In this document: in pieces, positions 1 through 8,535 of the stretch
How positions within the stretch are numbered: the first letter of the stretch is position 1
How the letters are laid out: each line of letters starts with the position of its first letter
NCBI RefSeq assembly: GCF_000426845.1
Contig: NZ_AUGD01000006.1
Span: 62,001 to 126,000, forward strand
DNA length: 64,000 bases
From: Bradyrhizobium sp. in8p8
GTDB taxonomy: Bacteria > Pseudomonadota > Alphaproteobacteria > Rhizobiales > Xanthobacteraceae
Direction: 5' to 3'
Position numbers and translations under genes: made by a program
The notes under the pieces: generated by a model
Database searches by the model: none
What the model was told of the DNA's origin: nothing
The model's input: the letters and a program-made list of their open reading frames with translations, nothing else

Positions 1-176
1 TGGGGCCAGCCAAGGCGCTCGTCGGCCTGGTCCTGCTGTCTCTCGCCGGCCTGCTGCTGGCGCGGCTCGCCGTCCGTCAGATCGGTGGACAGACCGGCGA
101 TATCCTCGGCGCGTTCGAGCAGATGGGGGAGATCCTGATCCTGCTGGTCGCCGCGTCCTTCCAGATGGTGCGATGA
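1..176 (+). CDS. cobS: Adenosylcobinamide-GDP ribazoletransferase (cobalamin synthase), 3' end only
   Basis: The window opens inside a reading frame that ends at the TGA at 174-176. The visible 57 residues hold a hydrophobic stretch, then a motif reading IGGQTGDILGA and a second hydrophobic segment at the C-terminus. The GG-TGD-LGA pattern is characteristic of the CobS membrane protein, which joins adenosylcobinamide-GDP to alpha-ribazole in the last steps of B12 synthesis. The next gene, four bases on, is bluB, which makes the DMB base that ends up in alpha-ribazole, so the context agrees. The start lies outside the window. Confidence 0.82.
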   Translation, partial: GPAKALVGLVLLSLAGLLLARLAVRQIGGQTGDILGAFEQMGEILILLVAASFQMVR

Positions 177-180
177 CCTC

Positions 181-813
181 ATGGTCGAGTTCGACGACAC
201 CTTCCGCCAGCATCTGCGCGAACTGTTCGTGTGGCGCCGAGACGTGCGCCGTTTTCGAACTGACCCATTGCCGGCCGGCGCCATCGATCGCCTGATCGAG
301 ACTGCCTGTCTTTCTCCGTCAGTCGGCCTCAGCCAGCCCTGGCGCTTTGTCGTCGTCGAGGACGAGGCACGCCGCCACGCCGTGATCGACGATTTCAAAT
401 CGTGCAACGCCGACGCGCTGAAGGCCTATTCCGGCGAACGCGCGGCGCGCTATGCCACGCTGAAACTGTCGGGCCTCGAACGGGCTCCGGGCCACCTCGC
501 CGTGTTCGCCGACAAGGCCAGCGACATCGGCCACGGCCTCGGCCGCGCGACGATGCCCGAAACGACGGAATATTCCGTGGTCGCCGCGATCACCGCGATG
601 TGGCTCGCTGCACGCGCGGAAGGTATCGGCATCGGCTGGGTGTCGATCCTCAATCCGGACCGCATCCACGCCGTTCTCGAAGTGCCGCCATCCTGGAAAT
701 TGATCGCCTATCTCTGCATGGGCTACCCGGAAGTGGAATGCGACCGGCCGGAGCTGGAGCAGGCGAACTGGGAGCATCGGCGCAGCGCCGACGACTTCAC
801 GCTGCGGCGGTAG
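181..813 (+). CDS. bluB: 5,6-dimethylbenzimidazole synthase BluB
   Basis: This 210-residue flavoprotein of the nitroreductase fold matches BluB, which fragments reduced FMN with oxygen to give 5,6-dimethylbenzimidazole, the lower ligand of B12. Visible family features are the N-terminal WRRDVRRF segment (FMN-binding arginines), the SPSVGLSQPWRF motif near residue 47, and the GIGWVSIL stretch in the C-terminal third. Length is typical for BluB. It starts four bases after the cobS stop, so the two are co-transcribed. The only serious alternative would be a generic nitroreductase, which the SVGLSQPWR motif and cobS linkage argue against. Confidence 0.93.
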   Translation: MVEFDDTFRQHLRELFVWRRDVRRFRTDPLPAGAIDRLIETACLSPSVGLSQPWRFVVVEDEARRHAVIDDFKSCNADALKAYSGERAARYATLKLSGLERAPGHLAVFADKASDIGHGLGRATMPETTEYSVVAAITAMWLAARAEGIGIGWVSILNPDRIHAVLEVPPSWKLIAYLCMGYPEVECDRPELEQANWEHRRSADDFTLRR

Positions 814-872
814 GCGCAGCGACGAGCCTCAACATTGCGGCCGCGATCGCTGAGGTCGCGCGCCGGGTACGG

Positions 873-1859
873 TCAACCCACCGCTTTTCCCTTGGCGTGA
901 TGCGTCGCCGACATGAGGTAGTCGACGTCGGCGGCAACGCGCTTTTCGAGGAAGCCCATCACCGCCTTGATGCGGGCGATGTGCAACAGATCCTCGTGGA
1001 CGGATAGCCAGATGTCGCGCACGGAGAAATAGCTTGGCAGGACCGGGCACAGGTCATTGTTGTGGGCAGCCACGTAGGACGGCAGCATGGCGATTCCGAG
1101 CCCGTTCGACGCGGCCACGTATTGGGAGACCAGGCTGGTGCTGCGGAACACGACATGGGCCGGTCGCAGGATATCCGACAGCCAGCGGTTCTCCTTGAGC
1201 TGGATGTGCTCGTCGATGAAATCGATGAAATCGTGATTGTCGAGGTCTTTCAGGTCCGACGGCCGTCCCGCGCGTTGCAGGTAGGCGCTGGACGCGTAGA
1301 GAAAGATCCTGAACTCGCCGATCTTCTTGATCGAAAGCCTCCTTCCCTTTGGCCTGAAAAAGCTGATGAAGACGTCGGCCTCGCGCCGCGTCATGTCGAG
1401 CAGGCGCGTATCTGTGATCAGTTCAACCTGGATCGAGGGCCATGCCTTGCTGAAGGCGGCCATGCAGGTCGTCAGGTACATGCTGCCGATGCCTTCCATG
1501 GCGGCAATTCGCACCGCGCCGGCGGCATCCGCCTTCTCGGAACCGACCACGGTCTCGATGATGGCATTGGCATTGTTCTCCATGCCTTCGGCAAACTGGA
1601 GCAGCCGCAGCCCCGCCTCCGTCAGGGCGAAACCTGACTTGCTGCGCTTGAACAGCGTCGTGTTGAGACTGCGTTCGAGCTCCCTCACCCGACGGCTGAC
1701 CGTTGTGTGGTCGACCTTCAGCTTCTGGCCGGCGCGAACGAGATTACGGGTACGCGCGACCTCCAGGAAGAAGATGACGTCGTCCCAATTGTAGCGCAGC
1801 GTTCGCGCAGCCTTCGCCATCTCGGCCGTCCTGACATGCCCGTTCGCGAGCTTCGGCAT
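873..1859 (-). CDS. LysR-family transcriptional regulator
   Basis: A 328-residue LysR-type regulator. Residues about 24-85 form the winged helix-turn-helix (WDDVIFFLEVART, then KVDHTTVSRRVRELE, the recognition helix), and residues about 110-310 form the effector-binding domain. The N-terminal extension of about 20 residues before the HTH is unusual, and the true start may be an internal Met at residue 14. It lies 44 bp downstream of the nitrilase-like gene on the same strand, so it is either the last cistron of the importer operon or transcribed from a short promoter there. Regulation of the ABC importer/hydrolase genes is an inference from position. It is convergent with bluB. Confidence 0.88.
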   Translation of the reverse strand: MPKLANGHVRTAEMAKAARTLRYNWDDVIFFLEVARTRNLVRAGQKLKVDHTTVSRRVRELERSLNTTLFKRSKSGFALTEAGLRLLQFAEGMENNANAIIETVVGSEKADAAGAVRIAAMEGIGSMYLTTCMAAFSKAWPSIQVELITDTRLLDMTRREADVFISFFRPKGRRLSIKKIGEFRIFLYASSAYLQRAGRPSDLKDLDNHDFIDFIDEHIQLKENRWLSDILRPAHVVFRSTSLVSQYVAASNGLGIAMLPSYVAAHNNDLCPVLPSYFSVRDIWLSVHEDLLHIARIKAVMGFLEKRVAADVDYLMSATHHAKGKAVG

Positions 1860-1903
1860 CTAACACTCGCTACTTTCGGGCATATCGGCAGGCACGGCAA
1901 CCG

Positions 1904-3577
1904 TCAGGCGGCGATGATGGGGGCGTAAGTCTCGACCAGCCGATTGGCGAACATGTCGACCTTCGGGATCATCAGCTTCTGACGGCAGACCGCGAGATCG
2001 ATGTGCTTGGGCATCACGGCGCCAAGCTTGAACACGCGCGGCGCCACGACGTTGATGTCCCAGAGCGGAAAGCCGGTCGGCGGAATCACGAGGCTGCCGC
2101 CCGGATAGGGCGAATCGACGCGGTTCGCCAGCACCACCGCCACACGATTGTCCTCGGCTCTTGGGACTGCCAGCAGCTCCCGTTCGAACGGCTCGCGCAA
2201 CGAGGCGGGCCACAGGATGATGTCGGCCGCCGCGATGCCGAGGCAACGCGAGACCTCAGGGAATACCGCATCATAGCCGGACATGATGCCGATGCGCCCG
2301 AACGGCGTTTCGAACACGGGATACTCGTCGCCCGCCTTCGCCCATTTCCGCTCCTCGGCCGTGAGATGCGTCTTGCGATATCTTCCAACCTCCTTCCCGT
2401 CGGGCCCGATCAGGAACGTCGTGACGTACAGCCCGGCCGCGGCCCGCTCCACCGTGGGAAACGCAATCAGGCATTGATAGCGGGACGCGATCGCGGCCGT
2501 CTTGGCCAGCAGAGACGCCGTCTGGTCGGCCAGTGCCGCGGCCTCTGCAGCGTTCGGAATGGCCGATGGGCAGAACGCATATTCCGGCAGGGTGAGAACC
2601 TTGATCCCGAGCTTGGCCGCATGATCGACCATCTCGAGCACCTCGTCGGCCGGGCAGTCCTTGGTGACGTGCATCTGCACGGCCGCGACCTTGGCGACGG
2701 ATTTCGCCGGGATCAGCGGCTGCTCCGCGATCCGGTAAACCGACGTCTTCTCATACGGCACCGCCATCAGGCCGTAAGTCTCGGGACGACGGTCGGCAAT
2801 CTTGTCGTTGGCCGAGTAGATCGACTTGTCATGCGCGGCCTCGAGATCGACGTCGGCAATCGCCATACCGTGCGTATCGTACGGCACTTTCGAGAGCACT
2901 CGTCCCTTCGGATCGACGATCATGCTGCCGCCGGGATAATAGATCGAGCGCTCGTAGCCGGCCTTGGTGGCAGCCACTAGCCACAAACCGTTCTCGTAGC
3001 TGCGAGCCGGCCCCCACATGTCCGCCTGATCCATGGCGAAGAAGTTCGCCATGTCGACGATTACCTCCGCGCCCTGCATCGCCATGGCGCGGAAGATTTC
3101 TGGAATGCGGCCGTCGAAGCAGATCAGAAGACCGATCTTTCCTAGGTCGGTTTCCACCACCGGACAGCCGCGCTCGCCGAACGCGAACCAGTTCTGGTCG
3201 TGAGTGGCGAGAAACTGCTTGTGATAGTGGCAAACGGTCTCGCCATTTCGACCGAACATGATGCCGGTATTGAATATCTTCTCCTTGTCCGGATCCCATT
3301 CCGTGACGCCGCTGGCGATGTAAATGCGGTGCTTCTTGGCGAGCGCGGACAATGCCGTCACGAACGGGCCGTCCTTCATGGTCTCGGCAAGTTCGCGACA
3401 ATGGTCGGCGGAGTCGAAGAGATAGCCGGTGTCCATGCATTCTGGGAACACCACCAGCTCGGCTCCCTGCCGAACCGCATCCTCGACATACTGTGTGGCC
3501 AGCGCGATGTTGTGGTCAAAGTCCCCCAGACGGGCAAGCGTCTGGACGGCGGCAGCGCGGAAACGGCGCTTCGTCAT
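1904..3577 (-). CDS. Tandem carbon-nitrogen hydrolase (nitrilase superfamily), second domain lacking the catalytic Cys
   Basis: About 557 residues made of two full nitrilase-superfamily domains, whereas most members have one (about 270-350 residues). Domain 1 has the Glu-Lys-Cys triad: Glu46 in VVFPE, Lys120 in HYHKQF, Cys153 in LLICFDGR. Domain 2 (from about residue 295) keeps Glu332 (TLPEY) and Lys402 (YRKTH), but the Cys position reads IMSGYDA, so it is Gly434 and the domain should be inactive. The start is the ATG preceded by GGAG six bases upstream (at 3577); an upstream ATG pair lies at 3592. It follows the ABC ATPase gene by about 30 bp, so an amide, nitrile or carbamoyl compound may be the imported substrate. 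The substrate cannot be read from sequence. Confidence 0.85.
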   Translation of the reverse strand: MTKRRFRAAAVQTLARLGDFDHNIALATQYVEDAVRQGAELVVFPECMDTGYLFDSADHCRELAETMKDGPFVTALSALAKKHRIYIASGVTEWDPDKEKIFNTGIMFGRNGETVCHYHKQFLATHDQNWFAFGERGCPVVETDLGKIGLLICFDGRIPEIFRAMAMQGAEVIVDMANFFAMDQADMWGPARSYENGLWLVAATKAGYERSIYYPGGSMIVDPKGRVLSKVPYDTHGMAIADVDLEAAHDKSIYSANDKIADRRPETYGLMAVPYEKTSVYRIAEQPLIPAKSVAKVAAVQMHVTKDCPADEVLEMVDHAAKLGIKVLTLPEYAFCPSAIPNAAEAAALADQTASLLAKTAAIASRYQCLIAFPTVERAAAGLYVTTFLIGPDGKEVGRYRKTHLTAEERKWAKAGDEYPVFETPFGRIGIMSGYDAVFPEVSRCLGIAAADIILWPASLREPFERELLAVPRAEDNRVAVVLANRVDSPYPGGSLVIPPTGFPLWDINVVAPRVFKLGAVMPKHIDLAVCRQKLMIPKVDMFANRLVETYAPIIAA

Positions 3578-3608
3578 GTTGGTCTCCATCATTCGAAAGT
3601 TGATTGGA

Positions 3609-4457
3609 TCAGTCGCGCTTGACCTCGCGCCAGAAGCGGTCGAGGCAATGGCGTTTCAGGTTGATGAACCCCTCGCCGGTCGTGACGTCGAGATCGCGCG
3701 GCCAGGGCAGATCCACCGGAACGATCTCCGCGACCCGCGTCGGCCGGCGCGTCAGCAGCACGACCTGGTCGGCGAGCTGGATGGCCTCCTCGAGATCGTG
3801 CGACACCAGCAGCATCGTGGTCTTAAGCTTCATGAAGATGTGCTGAAGCCGCTCGCGCATGAACAGCGTCATCTCGTAGTCGAGCGCGGAGAAGGGCTCG
3901 TCGAGAAACAGCACCTCCGGTTCGGTCACGAGCGCGCGCAGGATCGAAACCGTCTGCTGCTGGCCTCCGGACAGCGTGTAGGGGTAGGCGTTGAGATCGA
4001 ACGGCACGTCGAAATCCGCGAGCAGTTTTTCGACGCGCCGGCGCCGCTCCTTGCGCTCTATCCCGATCACCCTCAGGGGATAATGGATGTTGTCGATCGC
4101 GCGCATCCAGGGGAACAGCGCCTCCCTGTAGTTCTGGAAGACATACGATATCCTGGTATCGCGGATGGTCTGGCCGTCGTAGAGCACCTCCCCCGCATCC
4201 ATCGGCATCAGGCCGGAGATCATGTTGATGAACGTGCTCTTGCCGCAACCGTTCGGGCCGAACACCGAGATGAACTTCCCCATCGGCAGATCGATCGAGA
4301 AGTCGTCGTAGATCGTCGTGCCGTGGAAGCTCTTGCTCAGGCCACGCACGGTGACGTAGGCCTGCCGCGACTTCGGGGACGCAGCAGGCGACGGGCTTTC
4401 GGCGGCTGGCCGGTCTACGCTGCGGATCGCTGTCACCTTCCCCATCGGAATATCCAC
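3609..4457 (-). CDS. ABC transporter ATP-binding protein, NitT/TauT (SsuB/TauB-like) family
   Basis: A 282-residue ATPase with Walker A GPNGCGKST, the Q-loop, the signature LSGGQQQ, Walker B VLFLDEPFSALD and the switch histidine in LLVSHDLEEA. The LEEAIQLADQVVLLTRRP segment is typical of nitrate/sulfonate/taurine-type ATPases, which energise uptake with one dimeric permease. A 25-residue Pro/Ser-rich N-terminal extension precedes the domain. Its ATG abuts the stop codon of the binding-protein gene, and the nitrilase-like gene follows, so the operon order is permease, binding protein, ATPase, hydrolase. Confidence 0.9.
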   Translation of the reverse strand: MDIPMGKVTAIRSVDRPAAESPSPAASPKSRQAYVTVRGLSKSFHGTTIYDDFSIDLPMGKFISVFGPNGCGKSTFINMISGLMPMDAGEVLYDGQTIRDTRISYVFQNYREALFPWMRAIDNIHYPLRVIGIERKERRRRVEKLLADFDVPFDLNAYPYTLSGGQQQTVSILRALVTEPEVLFLDEPFSALDYEMTLFMRERLQHIFMKLKTTMLLVSHDLEEAIQLADQVVLLTRRPTRVAEIVPVDLPWPRDLDVTTGEGFINLKRHCLDRFWREVKRD

Positions 4458-5453
4458 TCAGTTTCCGAGATCGGACTTGGCGAGGAGCTTGTCCTTGACG
4501 TTGATCGGCCCCGCCACCACGCCTTCCTTGATGAAGACGTCGACCAGCGCCTGGTACGACTTCATGTCGGTGTCGTTGAGATCCTTGAACCCGCGCAGAT
4601 AAGGCTGCGCCAGGAGTTCGAGCTGATCTTCCTTGATCGGCGTGTACTTGGTGAGGATCGGCTTGTACTTCTTGAAGTCGGAGTTCACGAGGTCGGTCGC
4701 CTCGTCGATCACGGCAACGACCTTGCGCGCAACCTCGGGCCGCTCCTTCAGGAACTTCGTCGTCATCAGCGAGGCCCCGGAGTAGAAGGGGTCGGCGATC
4801 ACATGCGCGACCGGATTGGTCATGGCGCGGGCTGCCTTGCCCGAAGCGACGGCGATCGATCCGACCGGCTCCAGCGACAGCGTCGCATCGACCGTCCCGC
4901 CGACCACGGCCGGCACCTGCATGGCGACGGCGAGGTCGACCAGCTTGACGTCCGCATCGGGATCGAGGCCTGCCGAGCGAACCATGTGGCGCGAGATGGT
5001 GCGCCACTGGATGCCCGGGACGTGACCGAGCGACTTGCCCTTCAGATCGGCGAAGCCCTTGATCGGGCTGTCCGGCTTGACGATCAAGCCGTCATTGATG
5101 CGGTCGACCGCGATGCCCCCGCCCTGCAGGCCGAACACCTTCAGCTTGCCGGGGAACTTGGCTTCCGCGATCATCGCGATGCCGGCGGCCGCGCCCGGAG
5201 GACCGAAGTCGGCGCGCTCCGCGATCAGAGCGTCGATGATCTGGTTCGGCGCCTCCATCTTGGTGGAAACGATCTCGATGCACGCCTTTTCGAATAGCTT
5301 CTCTTCCAGTGCGACATAATAGGCCGTGGTCTGCATGATCGGCAGCCAGACTGCCGTCACCTTCTCGGTCTTGTCGCAGGCAGCATCCGCGCCGGTCGCG
5401 CCGAGCAGGAACGTGGAAGCTGCGAACGCCGCGAGGAATCTCTTCATGTGCAT
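4458..5453 (-). CDS. ABC transporter substrate-binding protein, NitT/TauT family
   Basis: A 331-residue periplasmic binding protein. Residues 1-25 are a Sec signal peptide (MHMKRFLAAFA..., cleavage near TGADA-ACD). The mature part has the NMT1/TauA-like pattern: an early AYYVALEEKLFEK segment, a LIAERADFG stretch and the DLKGKSLGHVPG motif between lobes. The start at 5453 is supported by GAAGAGG a few bases upstream; the frame stays open far upstream, but that part overlaps the permease gene. The ligand is unknown; the neighbouring nitrilase-type enzyme suggests a nitrogen-containing organic compound (inference). Confidence 0.88.
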   Translation of the reverse strand: MHMKRFLAAFAASTFLLGATGADAACDKTEKVTAVWLPIMQTTAYYVALEEKLFEKACIEIVSTKMEAPNQIIDALIAERADFGPPGAAAGIAMIAEAKFPGKLKVFGLQGGGIAVDRINDGLIVKPDSPIKGFADLKGKSLGHVPGIQWRTISRHMVRSAGLDPDADVKLVDLAVAMQVPAVVGGTVDATLSLEPVGSIAVASGKAARAMTNPVAHVIADPFYSGASLMTTKFLKERPEVARKVVAVIDEATDLVNSDFKKYKPILTKYTPIKEDQLELLAQPYLRGFKDLNDTDMKSYQALVDVFIKEGVVAGPINVKDKLLAKSDLGN

Positions 5454-5479
5454 GATGGCCTCTTCGTTTAGATGGCTGA

Positions 5480-6265
5480 CTATCTGCCGGACCAGTGAAT
5501 GAACGAGCGCTCGATCACCAGGAGCATGAGATTGAGCCCGTATCCCATCGCGCCCGCGATCAGGATGGAGCCGTACATGTCGGTGAGCGAGTACGAGATC
5601 TGTGCATCGATGATGCGGTGACCGATGCCGTCGGTCGCGCCGATGAACATCTCGGCGACGATGATCACGACCAGCGCAAGCGACACCGCGGTACGCAGGC
5701 CGACGAAGGTCTGCGGCAGGGTTTCGTAGAAGATGACGTCCTTGAAGATGCGGAGCGACGAGGCGCCCATCGAGCGTGCGGCAAGGATGCGGGTCTGGCG
5801 GGCATTCATCACGCCGTAGGCGACGTTGAAGACGATGACGAGCCAGGCGGCGAAAGCGGCAACCGCGATCTTGGCGAAATCGCCGAGGCCGAACAGCAGC
5901 AGGAACAGCGGAAACAATGCGGTCGCGGGCGTCGAGCGGAAGAAGTCCACCAGGAATTCGACCGAGCGATAAATCGCGGCCTTGGCGCCGAGCACGATCC
6001 CGATCGGAACGCCTGCGACCACTGCGATCAAGGTGGAGTAGCCGACGCGCGCGATGGTGTGGACGAAATCGCCGGTCATCTTGCCGGCCGCGATGCTGGC
6101 CCCGGTGTCGCGCAGTGTGTCGATCGGCGACGGCAGCAGATCCTTGTTGACCAGTTGCCCCTTGAAGGCGAGCCACCACAGGGCAAACAGCAGCAGCGGC
6201 CCTGTCGCCAGCTCGATGGCGCGCTTCACTTTCGGGCTCGAGATCGCATCAGTGATCTGTTGCAT
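5480..6265 (-). CDS. ABC transporter permease, NitT/TauT (SsuC-like) family
   Basis: About 261 residues with roughly six membrane segments. The EAA loop sits in the middle (ARSMGASSLRIFKDVIFYETLPQ), as in SsuC/TauC-type permeases. An N-terminal segment around LLLFALWWLAF is the first helix. The start was set at the ATG (6265) that has GAGG six bases upstream; an ATG at 6271 and one at 6376 are also in frame, but the first abuts the GAGG and the second would add about 37 residues unlike the family. First gene of the importer operon, 26 bp before the binding-protein gene. Confidence 0.87.
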   Translation of the reverse strand: MQQITDAISSPKVKRAIELATGPLLLFALWWLAFKGQLVNKDLLPSPIDTLRDTGASIAAGKMTGDFVHTIARVGYSTLIAVVAGVPIGIVLGAKAAIYRSVEFLVDFFRSTPATALFPLFLLLFGLGDFAKIAVAAFAAWLVIVFNVAYGVMNARQTRILAARSMGASSLRIFKDVIFYETLPQTFVGLRTAVSLALVVIIVAEMFIGATDGIGHRIIDAQISYSLTDMYGSILIAGAMGYGLNLMLLVIERSFIHWSGR

Positions 6266-6555
6266 CAGCATCCTCGTGGTCTCTGCGGTTCGCTGCGCAC
6301 TTTCCGCCGTGAGCACGCGAAGTGTTGGCCCCAGCGCCCCGAAAGAAAATGGCGAGATGTGCAATCGTTCGTGCAAGAATGCATATTGAAAGCAATCATC
6401 CGAGTGATGGATTTGCAGGCTTGCAGAGCCTAAGAATCAGGCAGACCGCGTGTTTTCGCCCATGCGAACGGCACTGGCGGTGTGGAGGGCAGCAAGCTGG
6501 TCGCCGGCCGAACTGCTGCAGCGGCGGCCAGCCTCTCTCCTGTGGTGTTGGATCC
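6266..6555. other. Intergenic region upstream of the importer operon
   Basis: About 290 bp between the permease start and the stop of the next LysR gene, both on the minus strand. It must hold the promoter of the importer operon. I see no gene in it, and no convincing sigma-54, EcfG or FNR-type site. A TTGCACG-N5-TTGCA sequence on the minus strand near 6390 resembles a sigma-54 promoter but lacks the -24 GG and has wrong spacing. Confidence 0.5.
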
Positions 6556-7467
6556 TCAGCGCGCTTGCGCGCTCGCCCCGTCTTCCCGCCCGAACCGCTC
6601 GACGAGAAAGTCGATGAACAGCCGCACCTTCAACGACAGATGCCGGGTCGGCGGATAGACCGCATAGAGCGCGAGGGGCGGCGCGGCATAGTCTTGCAAG
6701 ACGGCGCGCAGTTCGCCTTTGCGCAAGGCATCGGCGGCAATGAACTCGGGCAGCAGCGCGAGCCCCCTGCCCTTGATCGCGACGTCGCGCAGCACCTCGG
6801 CGTTGTTGACGCAGAGCGACCAGGCCGGCTGGATCCAATGGTCGCCATCTGCGCCGGTGAGCTTCCACTGGTTGCCTGTCAGCAGGAAGCCGTAGGTCAG
6901 CGCGGCGTGCTCGCGCAGATCCTGCGGATGTCTTGGCGTCTCGTGGCGCGCGAGATAATCGGGCGAAGCACAGATCATGCGCGCCACCGGCATGATCTTG
7001 CGCGCGATCAGGCTGGAAGATTCCAGTTCCGCGATCCGCAGCGTGACGTCAAAACCGTCCTGCACGGGATCAAGCAGATCGTCGCTGAGCACGAGCTGAA
7101 GCTGAAGCTCCGGATGTCGCGCCATGAAATCGGCGAGCACCGGTCCGAGCCGGATGGTGCCGAACGACATCGGCGCGTTGACGCGCAACAATCCGCGCGG
7201 CGACGACTGGGCTTGCGTGACCGCCTGGTCGGCAGCCTCGATCTCCGACAGGATCACGACCGCGCGCTCGAAATAGCGCTGACCGTTCTCGGTCGGGCTG
7301 GCGTGACGCGTGGTCCGGTTCAGGAGCTGGACGCCAAGGCTCTCCTCGAGGTCGGCGATGTACTTGCTGATCGCCGAGCGTGACAGCCGCAGCTGTCGGC
7401 CGGCCTCGGCAAAGCTGCCGCTCTCGACCACTTTGACGAAAGCCCGCAGGCTGCCGAGCTTATCCAA
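6556..7467 (-). CDS. LysR-family transcriptional regulator, divergent to mhqO/mhqD-like genes
   Basis: A 303-residue LysR regulator. The N-terminus reads DKLGSLRAFVKVVESGSF followed by the HTH (LSRSAISKYIADLEESLGVQLLNRTTR), and the rest is the substrate-binding domain. The start is taken at the TTG at 7467, which gives the usual family N-terminus; an upstream TTG at 7494 would add nine residues. The frame continues much further upstream but there overlaps the dioxygenase gene on the other strand. By analogy with LysR regulators divergent from their targets, it probably controls the adjacent dioxygenase-hydrolase pair in response to a quinone or phenolic compound (inference). Confidence 0.87.
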   Translation of the reverse strand: MDKLGSLRAFVKVVESGSFAEAGRQLRLSRSAISKYIADLEESLGVQLLNRTTRHASPTENGQRYFERAVVILSEIEAADQAVTQAQSSPRGLLRVNAPMSFGTIRLGPVLADFMARHPELQLQLVLSDDLLDPVQDGFDVTLRIAELESSSLIARKIMPVARMICASPDYLARHETPRHPQDLREHAALTYGFLLTGNQWKLTGADGDHWIQPAWSLCVNNAEVLRDVAIKGRGLALLPEFIAADALRKGELRAVLQDYAAPPLALYAVYPPTRHLSLKVRLFIDFLVERFGREDGASAQAR

Positions 7468-7522
7468 GGGCAGGCACCGAAAGATTGTTTCCAAATCATA
7501 GACACAGCCGTCATATTTGCAT

Positions 7523-7538
7523 GGATTGTCTCCAATCC
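7523..7538. promoter_or_regulatory. Inverted repeat, candidate LysR operator
   Basis: GGATTG-TCTC-CAATCC is a perfect 6-bp inverted repeat in the middle of the 129-bp divergent region between the LysR gene and the mhqO-like gene. Its core ATTG-N4-CAAT has the dyad form expected of a LysR site. No footprint is implied; this is position plus symmetry only. Confidence 0.5.
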
Positions 7539-7596
7539 AAAGCGGAACGATATTTCCGGCCAGAGCAAGACCGCTCCCCACCTTTGGAGGACGACA

Positions 7597-8535
7597 ATGT
7601 CTGGACTGCATCATGTCACCGCGATTGCCGGCGACCCCATCCGCAATTTCGGCTTTTACACGCGGGATCTCGGCCTGCGCTTCGTCAAGAAGACCGTCAA
7701 TTTCGACGATCCCGGCACCTATCACTTCTATTACGGCGACGAGACCGGCCGCCCCGGCACCATCCTGACCTTCTTCCCCTGGGCCGGCGTGCCCTCGGGG
7801 CGCCGCGGCGTGGGAGAGACGCATCAGACCGCCTTCCGCGTGCCGCAGCGCTCGCTCGGCTATTGGACGCAACGCTTCATCGAGAAGGGCATCGCTCACG
7901 AGGCGCTCGAAAAGCGCTTCGGCGAATCCGTGCTGCCGTTCACTGATCCTGACGGCATGGCGCTCGCGCTGGTCGGCGTCCCCGGGGCCGAGAACGAGCC
8001 CGGTTGGAGCAATGGCGACGTGCCGGCCGAGCATGCGATCCGCGGCTTCCATGGCGTAACGCTGCTGCTCGACAGCGCAGCAAGGACGGCTTCCATCCTC
8101 ACCGACGTGTTCGGCTTCGCCGAGACTGGACGCGAGGGCTCCGTGATCCGTTTCAAGGCGTCGGGCGACGCCGAAGGCAGCGTTGTCGACATCTACGAGG
8201 CCAAGGGCTTCCTGCGCGGGCATCAGGGCGGCGGATCGGTGCACCACATCGCCTTCCGTGCGGCTGACGATGCCGAGCAGGCCCAGATGGCGCAGAAGCT
8301 CGTGAGCAATCACGGCCTGCACCCGACCGAGCAGAGGGACCGCAATTACTTCCGCTCGATCTATTTCCGCGAACCCGGCGGCGTGCTGTTCGAGATCGCG
8401 ACCGACATCCCCGGCTTCGCCGTCGACGAGCCCGTCGCGACCTTGGGACGCGACCTCAAGCTGCCTGTTTTCCTCGAGCAGCATCGCAAGCAGATCGAGG
8501 ACGTGCTGCCGAGCCTCGAAGAGACCGTGTCATGA
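7597..8535 (+). CDS. mhqO: Ring-cleaving dioxygenase, VOC/glyoxalase family (MhqO-like)
   Basis: A 312-residue protein with two vicinal-oxygen-chelate modules. It opens GLHHVTAIAGD, and the second module contains GSVHHIAF and ends with GGVLFEIATD; these His and Glu are the expected metal ligands. This layout matches the MhqO/MhqA group of ring-cleaving dioxygenases that open hydroquinone-type rings. The start has a strong ribosome site (TTTGGAGG) nine bases upstream. It overlaps the next gene, an MhqD-like hydrolase, by four bases, and this pairing is known from Bacillus mhq operons involved in quinone detoxification. The substrate here is inferred. Confidence 0.85.
   Translation: MSGLHHVTAIAGDPIRNFGFYTRDLGLRFVKKTVNFDDPGTYHFYYGDETGRPGTILTFFPWAGVPSGRRGVGETHQTAFRVPQRSLGYWTQRFIEKGIAHEALEKRFGESVLPFTDPDGMALALVGVPGAENEPGWSNGDVPAEHAIRGFHGVTLLLDSAARTASILTDVFGFAETGREGSVIRFKASGDAEGSVVDIYEAKGFLRGHQGGGSVHHIAFRAADDAEQAQMAQKLVSNHGLHPTEQRDRNYFRSIYFREPGGVLFEIATDIPGFAVDEPVATLGRDLKLPVFLEQHRKQIEDVLPSLEETVS

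Noticed and set aside
3429..5297. 622-residue plus-strand open frame opposite the importer genes
   Set aside because: Lies antisense to the ABC ATPase and binding-protein genes, with no recognisable domain.
6380..6400. Sigma-54-like TTGCACG-N5-TTGCA upstream of the importer operon
   Set aside because: The invariant GG at -24 is absent and the spacing is wrong.
7468..8484. N-terminal extension of the LysR gene at 6556-7467
   Set aside because: Would run antisense through the dioxygenase gene; the LysR HTH starts right after the TTG at 7467.
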